NCBI GenBank assembly: GCA_030044045.1
Contig: JASHWO010000167.1
Location: 1-5,410, forward strand
Origin: Acidimicrobiales bacterium
GTDB lineage: Bacteria > Actinomycetota > Acidimicrobiia > Acidimicrobiales > RAAP-2
Direction: 5' to 3'
DNA length: 5,410 nucleotides
Under the pieces are notes generated by a model, which was given only the letters and a program-made list of their open reading frames with translations, had not been told where the DNA came from and did not search any database. Shown here in pieces: positions 4,337 to 5,410 of this stretch. Position 1 is the first letter of the stretch. Each line of letters begins with the position of its first letter. The position numbers and the translations under genes are program-made.

Positions 4337-5410
4337 ATGGACTTCCGCGAGACGTCGGTGGTGGAGATCGCTCGTCGGGTGCGGGGCGGCGAGCTGTCGG
4401 CCCGGGAGGTGGTGGGCCACGCCCTGGCCCGCATCGAGGCCGTCGACCCGGTGGTGCACGCCTTCGTGGCCGTGGACGGTGACCGGGCCATGGAGCAGGC
4501 CGCCGCCGTCGACCAGGTGGTGGCCACCGGCGGCGACCCGGGACCGCTGGCCGGGGTGCCCCTCGGGGTGAAGGACAGCGAGGACACCGTCGGCTACCGC
4601 ACCACCTGCGGCTCGGTACTGCTGGCCGGCGCCCCCCCGGCCACCCGGGACTCGGCCCACGTGGAGCGGCTGCGGGCCGCCGGCTGCGTGGTGGTGGGCA
4701 AGACCAACCTCCCGGAGATGGCCTGGGCGGCCAACACCACCAACCAGCTCTTCGGCCCCACCGGCAACCCCTGGCAGCCGGCCCACAGCGCCGGCGGGTC
4801 GTCCGGCGGGTCGGCCGCCGCCCTGGCTTCCGGGATGGTGCCCCTGGCCACCGGGTCGGACGGGGGCGGGTCCATCCGCATCCCCTCGGCCTGTTGCGGC
4901 CTCTCCGGTGTCAAGCCGTCACAGGGCCGGGTGCCCTCCGGCGGCGCCGAGGGGGCGGGCTGGATCGACTTCTCCACGAAGGGACCGATGGCCCGCCGTA
5001 TCGCCGACGTGATCACCGCCCTGGACGTGGTGGTGGGCCCCGAGCCCAGCGACCTCCGCTCCCTGCCCCGGCCGGAGGCCAACTGGCGCGACGTGCTGGC
5101 CGACCCCCACGTCCCGGCCCGGGTGGCCTGGTCCCCCACCCTCGGCTACGCCGAGGTCGACGCCGAGGTGCTGGCGGTGTGCGAGCGCGCCGTGGCGGTG
5201 CTGGAGTCGCTCGGCGCCGAGGTGGTGGAGGTGGGCGAGGTCTTCCGGGAGGACCCGGTGGGGAGCTGGTTCACCTACGTGTCGGCCTGCATCCTGCGGA
5301 CGCTCGACCCCTTCACGGCCGATCCGCGCTGGGCGCAGATGGATCCGCTACTGGCGGCGTCCGTCGAGGCCGCCCGGTCCGTCAGCGCCCTGGAGCTGGT
5401 ACGGGTGGTC
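4337..5410 (+). CDS. Amidase signature (AS) family hydrolase, 3'-truncated by the window edge
   Basis: AS enzymes hydrolyse amide bonds with a Ser-cisSer-Lys triad. The frame is open from the ATG to the last base (358 residues, no stop); full proteins are usually about 450-500 residues, so about 100-140 are missing. The triad is complete: Lys79 in GVPLGVKD, the cis-Ser Ser155 in AGGSSGGSAAALASG, and the nucleophile Ser179 in GSDGGGSIRIPSACCGL. GKTNLPEMAW (121-130) and GVKPSQGRVPSGG (191-203) are further family blocks. The DGGGSIRIP form, not DTGGS, resembles general amidases and 6-aminohexanoate-cyclic-dimer hydrolase-like enzymes more than GatA of the tRNA amidotransferase, and no gatB or gatC is nearby. 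The substrate cannot be told from sequence. ATG 4337 is the first start after the ppk2 stop, which is in the same frame, 42 bases upstream. There is no signal peptide, so it is probably cytoplasmic. Confidence 0.93.
   Translation, partial: MDFRETSVVEIARRVRGGELSAREVVGHALARIEAVDPVVHAFVAVDGDRAMEQAAAVDQVVATGGDPGPLAGVPLGVKDSEDTVGYRTTCGSVLLAGAPPATRDSAHVERLRAAGCVVVGKTNLPEMAWAANTTNQLFGPTGNPWQPAHSAGGSSGGSAAALASGMVPLATGSDGGGSIRIPSACCGLSGVKPSQGRVPSGGAEGAGWIDFSTKGPMARRIADVITALDVVVGPEPSDLRSLPRPEANWRDVLADPHVPARVAWSPTLGYAEVDAEVLAVCERAVAVLESLGAEVVEVGEVFREDPVGSWFTYVSACILRTLDPFTADPRWAQMDPLLAASVEAARSVSALELVRVV

Noticed and set aside
3251..4786. Long open frame on the minus strand (511 codons) across the ends of aqpZ, all of ppk2 and the start of the amidase gene
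   Set aside because: It is antisense to three well-identified genes. Its His/Pro/Gly-rich product has no family resemblance and is the usual by-product of GC-rich third positions.
1..5410. CRISPR arrays, tRNA or rRNA genes, insertion sequences, toxin-antitoxin or defence genes
   Set aside because: I read both strands and saw no regularly spaced repeats, no tRNA-like cloverleaf, no transposase and no recognisable defence protein.

Overview
The window is about 5.4 kb of very GC-rich DNA, with G or C at nearly every third codon position and only small AT-richer pockets between genes. This, together with GTG/TTG-permissive starts and the protein sequences, points to a high-GC actinobacterium. 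An acidimicrobial-type lineage is a plausible guess, but it is an inference and not shown by any marker. The content looks chromosomal and housekeeping-like. I saw no mobile element, CRISPR array, tRNA or rRNA.

Layout from left to right: (1) the 3' two-thirds or more of murF (peptidoglycan precursor ligase), cut by the left edge just after its P-loop lysine; (2) a small 134-residue protein of unknown function with a cysteine-rich zinc-ribbon-like motif, with its own SD and a possible promoter; (3) a short convergent spacer with GC-rich hairpins; (4) a minus-strand AIM24/TIGR00266-family protein whose real start is a GTG behind a strong AGGAGG; (5) a 248-base divergent intergenic region with several inverted repeats and a possible -10 box; (6) a complete AqpZ-type aquaporin; (7) a 118-base spacer ending in a perfect 16-bp palindrome that touches the next start codon; (8) a single-domain PPK2-family polyphosphate kinase resembling the polyphosphate:AMP phosphotransferase (class II) type; (9) an amidase-signature-family hydrolase that runs off the right edge with its whole catalytic triad visible.

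The aquaporin, PPK2 and amidase genes all point right and may be partly co-transcribed. An 11-bp inverted repeat across the ppk2 stop and other hairpins suggest they are not simply one uniform unit. No pathway obviously links all six genes. The water channel next to a polyphosphate-using kinase is the only pairing with a speculative common theme (osmotic or energy stress). I find no convincing new multi-gene system. The items most worth a second look are the palindromes at the ppk2 start and stop, the orphan zinc-ribbon protein, and the inverted repeats in the divergent region.
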